Shown here: piece by piece, positions 30,257-32,209 of the stretch | How the letters are laid out: each line of letters starts with the position of its first letter | Numbering within the stretch: the stretch's first letter is position 1 | Assembly: GCA_050180745.1 (NCBI GenBank) | Contig: JBFXDW010000005.1 | Span: 1-32,209, forward strand | Direction: 5' to 3' | Source: JBFXDW01 sp050180745 | Lineage (GTDB): Bacteria; Pseudomonadota; Alphaproteobacteria; UBA9219 | DNA length: 32,209 nucleotides | Translations under genes and position numbers: made by a program | Notes under the pieces: generated by a model | What the model saw: only the letters and a program-made list of their open reading frames with translations | Databases searched by the model: none | What the model was told of the DNA's origin: nothing

Positions 30257-32209
30257 TTACGTATCAAGGAAACTGCGTAACTTCCGTGAACGGGAAGGGT
30301 GCTTGAGCTTCCGCAGAGCCTTAGCCTCGATCTGACGGATACGTTCACGGGTGACATTGAACTGCTGGCCAACTTCTTCCAGAGTATGGTCCGTGTTCAT
30401 CCCAATCCCAAAGCGCATACGCAAAACACGCTCTTCACGAGCCGTCAGGGTCGAAAGAACCCGCGTCGTTGTCTCATTCAGGTTGCCAAGGATTGCAGCA
30501 TCCAAAGGCTGAACCGCGTTCTTATCCTCGATAAAGTCACCAAGATGAGAATCTTCTTCATCACCAATCGGAGTCTCAAGAGAAATAGGCTCTTTAGCGA
30601 TTTTTAGGACCTTACGAACTTTCTCAAGCGGCATATGCAGCTTTTCCGAAAGTTCTTCTGGAGTCGGCTCACGGCCAATTTCATGCAGGATTTGGCGGCT
30701 TGTCCGCACCAGCTTATTGATCGTCTCGATCATATGAACCGGAATCCGGATGGTCCGCGCCTGATCCGCAATCGAACGCGTAATCGCCTGCCTGATCCAC
30801 CACGTAGCATAGGTCGAGAATTTATAGCCGCGCCGATACTCAAATTTCTCAACAGCCTTCATCAGACCGATATTGCCTTCTTGAATGAGGTCGAGGAACT
30901 GCAAACCGCGATTGGTGTATTTCTTAGCGATTGAGATCACGAGACGCAAATTCGCCTCAACCATTTCCTTTTTCGCCCGATTAGATTCACGTTCGCCCTT
31001 TTGTACCGTCATAACGATACGCTTGAACTCATCTAAAGGCAGACCGGCCTCATCACAGATCGAAGAAATCTCAGCCCGCAACCGATCAATCTCACCCTCA
31101 TGACGCCGCATGAAAGTTGTCCAATTTTCACGGTTTTTCTCTTCCGCACGCTTGCGTGCAGCATCGCCCTTAACACGTTTCTTCTTTTCGTCATCTTCAG
31201 ACGGATTAAACACATCCTCAAGCCAGTTGCGATCCAACTCATGGCCGACATAGCGGCCTAAGAATTCATCACGGGCAATCCCGCTATCCACCGCAAGGCG
31301 CAAAATACGACCCTCGATACCGAGTAAGCGGCGGTTGAGGGTGTAGAGCTGTTGCACCAACTGTTCGAGACGATGGTTGTTAAGACGGACCGTCCGCACA
31401 AGCTCAATTAATTCGCTCTTCAGAGTGCTTAAACGACGATCCGAAGCCGCACTAAGCTCCTCGCCCTTCTGAAGGCTCGATTGGCGCTGATTTTGAAGAC
31501 GGAAGAGCTTGCCATACGTCAAAGAAACATTTTCAAACGTCTCCATGATCTGAGGTTTTAGTTTCTCCTCCAACATAGCGAGCGAGAGATTTTCTTCTTC
31601 ATCAGCATCGCTGTCATAATCATCCTCGTCCTCGCGATCTTTATCTTCTATCTCGTCGTCTTCTTCGCCAACTTCATCGGCATTCTCACCGATCATATCT
31701 GTTTCACTGTTGGGGCCGCCGCCATAAGTAGCCTCAAGATCAATAATATCGCGAAGCAGGATCTTTTCTTCGTTCAGGGCTTCAAACCACGACAAAATCG
31801 CATGAATCGTTAGTGGAGATTCACAAATCCCGCCGATCATCATTTCACGCCCAGCCTCAATACGCTTGGCGATAGCTATTTCACCCTCACGACTTAGAAG
31901 CTCAACCGTACCCATCTCACGTAAGTAAAGGCGGACTGGATCATCCGTACGACCGACTTCAGATGACGGGTTCGCTTTTACGGCCTCTTCATCCGGTTCA
32001 TCATCTTCATTACGATTACTATCGTCGTCATCATCATCAAATTCCGGTAAATCGTCTCCTGAATCCGTATCAGGATCAATAACCTTGATCCCCATATCAG
32101 CCAGAGTCGAAACCGTATCATCAATGATGTCTGGGGTCAGTTTATCAGCAGGCAAAGCCGCATTAACTTCATCAAGAGTAACAGAACCCTTAGCTTTTGC
32201 CTTAGCAAT
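30257..32209 (-). CDS. rpoD: RNA polymerase sigma-70 factor RpoD (5' end outside window)
   Basis: It is the primary sigma factor. The reading frame is open through the window edge, so the start codon is missing; 650 residues are visible. The first visible residues (KGSVTLDEVNAALPADKLTPD) are region 1.1. Two very acidic stretches (Asp/Glu-rich near visible residues 40-75 and 170-215) surround region 1.2 (DDPVRLYLREMGTVELLSREGEIAIAKRIE). A non-conserved insert follows. Region 2 (ANLRLVISIAKKYTNRGLQFLDLIQEGNIGLMKAVEKF, then YATWWIRQAI), region 3 and region 4 (TLEEVGQQFNVTRERIRQIEAKALRKL) are intact. dnaG often lies just upstream in alphaproteobacteria, but that region is not seen here. Confidence 0.97.
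   Translation of the reverse strand: MAKAKAKGSVTLDEVNAALPADKLTPDIIDDTVSTLADMGIKVIDPDTDSGDDLPEFDDDDDDSNRNEDDEPDEEAVKANPSSEVGRTDDPVRLYLREMGTVELLSREGEIAIAKRIEAGREMMIGGICESPLTIHAILSWFEALNEEKILLRDIIDLEATYGGGPNSETDMIGENADEVGEEDDEIEDKDREDEDDYDSDADEEENLSLAMLEEKLKPQIMETFENVSLTYGKLFRLQNQRQSSLQKGEELSAASDRRLSTLKSELIELVRTVRLNNHRLEQLVQQLYTLNRRLLGIEGRILRLAVDSGIARDEFLGRYVGHELDRNWLEDVFNPSEDDEKKKRVKGDAARKRAEEKNRENWTTFMRRHEGEIDRLRAEISSICDEAGLPLDEFKRIVMTVQKGERESNRAKKEMVEANLRLVISIAKKYTNRGLQFLDLIQEGNIGLMKAVEKFEYRRGYKFSTYATWWIRQAITRSIADQARTIRIPVHMIETINKLVRTSRQILHEIGREPTPEELSEKLHMPLEKVRKVLKIAKEPISLETPIGDEEDSHLGDFIEDKNAVQPLDAAILGNLNETTTRVLSTLTAREERVLRMRFGIGMNTDHTLEEVGQQFNVTRERIRQIEAKALRKLKHPSRSRKLRSFLDT

Overview
The window is a 32.2 kb piece of an alphaproteobacterial chromosome of moderate to low GC (roughly mid-40s percent by eye). 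The best lineage evidence is a circularly permuted, two-piece ssrA (tmRNA) gene encoding the tag ANDNVDMSEVAVAA, an alphaproteobacterial SspB beside it, S21 with a long basic tail, and rpsT next to dnaA. An arabinose-5-phosphate isomerase (Kdo pathway), MltG and an EnvZ-like kinase point to an LPS-bearing Gram-negative envelope; a methyl-accepting chemotaxis protein suggests taxis. I cannot name the genus. It is not one of the GC-rich model alphaproteobacteria, and its single-chain glycyl-tRNA synthetase is unusual for the class.

Layout. 1-2.2 kb: dnaA and rpsT on the minus strand. 2.5-5.9 kb: an unrecognised 302-aa protein, then prs, rplY (L25/TL5) and pth. 5.9-8.7 kb: a small membrane/coiled-coil protein (minus), glyS (single-chain type) and a degenerate receiver-like protein. 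8.8-12.6 kb: cydAB (short Q-loop, cyanide-insensitive type) and pmbA/tldE. 12.6-13.4 kb: a BrnA antitoxin remnant and an orphan protein. 13.4-15.5 kb: EnvZ/OmpR-type two-component pair (minus). 15.6-16.7 kb: a winged-helix Fic protein with a palindromic operator. 16.7-19.1 kb: a LOG-like protein (minus), mltG, and initiator tRNA-fMet. 19.3-19.5 kb: a 160-bp fold-back element. 19.6-21.5 kb: a chemotaxis receptor and a membrane-anchored methyltransferase (minus). 21.6-22.2 kb: a ParD-like/RelE-like toxin-antitoxin pair. 22.2-26.1 kb (minus): kdsD; a partner-switch set (receiver-PP2C phosphatase, STAS, HATPase); bacteriohemerythrin; rpsU. 26.5-28.9 kb: sspB and split ssrA (minus), then a divergent tandem-domain ThyX-like protein. 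29.0-30.1 kb: an overlapping parD-parE-GNAT operon. 30.3 kb to the end: rpoD (minus), whose 5' end lies outside the window.

Functional links: sspB next to ssrA pairs the degradation tag with its ClpXP adaptor. The partner-switch proteins probably form one signalling cascade whose final target is not in the window. Three toxin-antitoxin loci (one decayed) and a Fic protein form a scattered accessory layer between housekeeping genes.

The strongest unexplained signals are: a dispersed repeat family built from 7-bp units and a CGTCAT-containing core, mostly placed just after stop codons; the 160-bp fold-back element; the wHTH-Fic protein whose Fic motif starts with Gln instead of His and which has its own operator array; and a ThyX-like protein whose two ThyX-fold halves each keep a different part of the signature.
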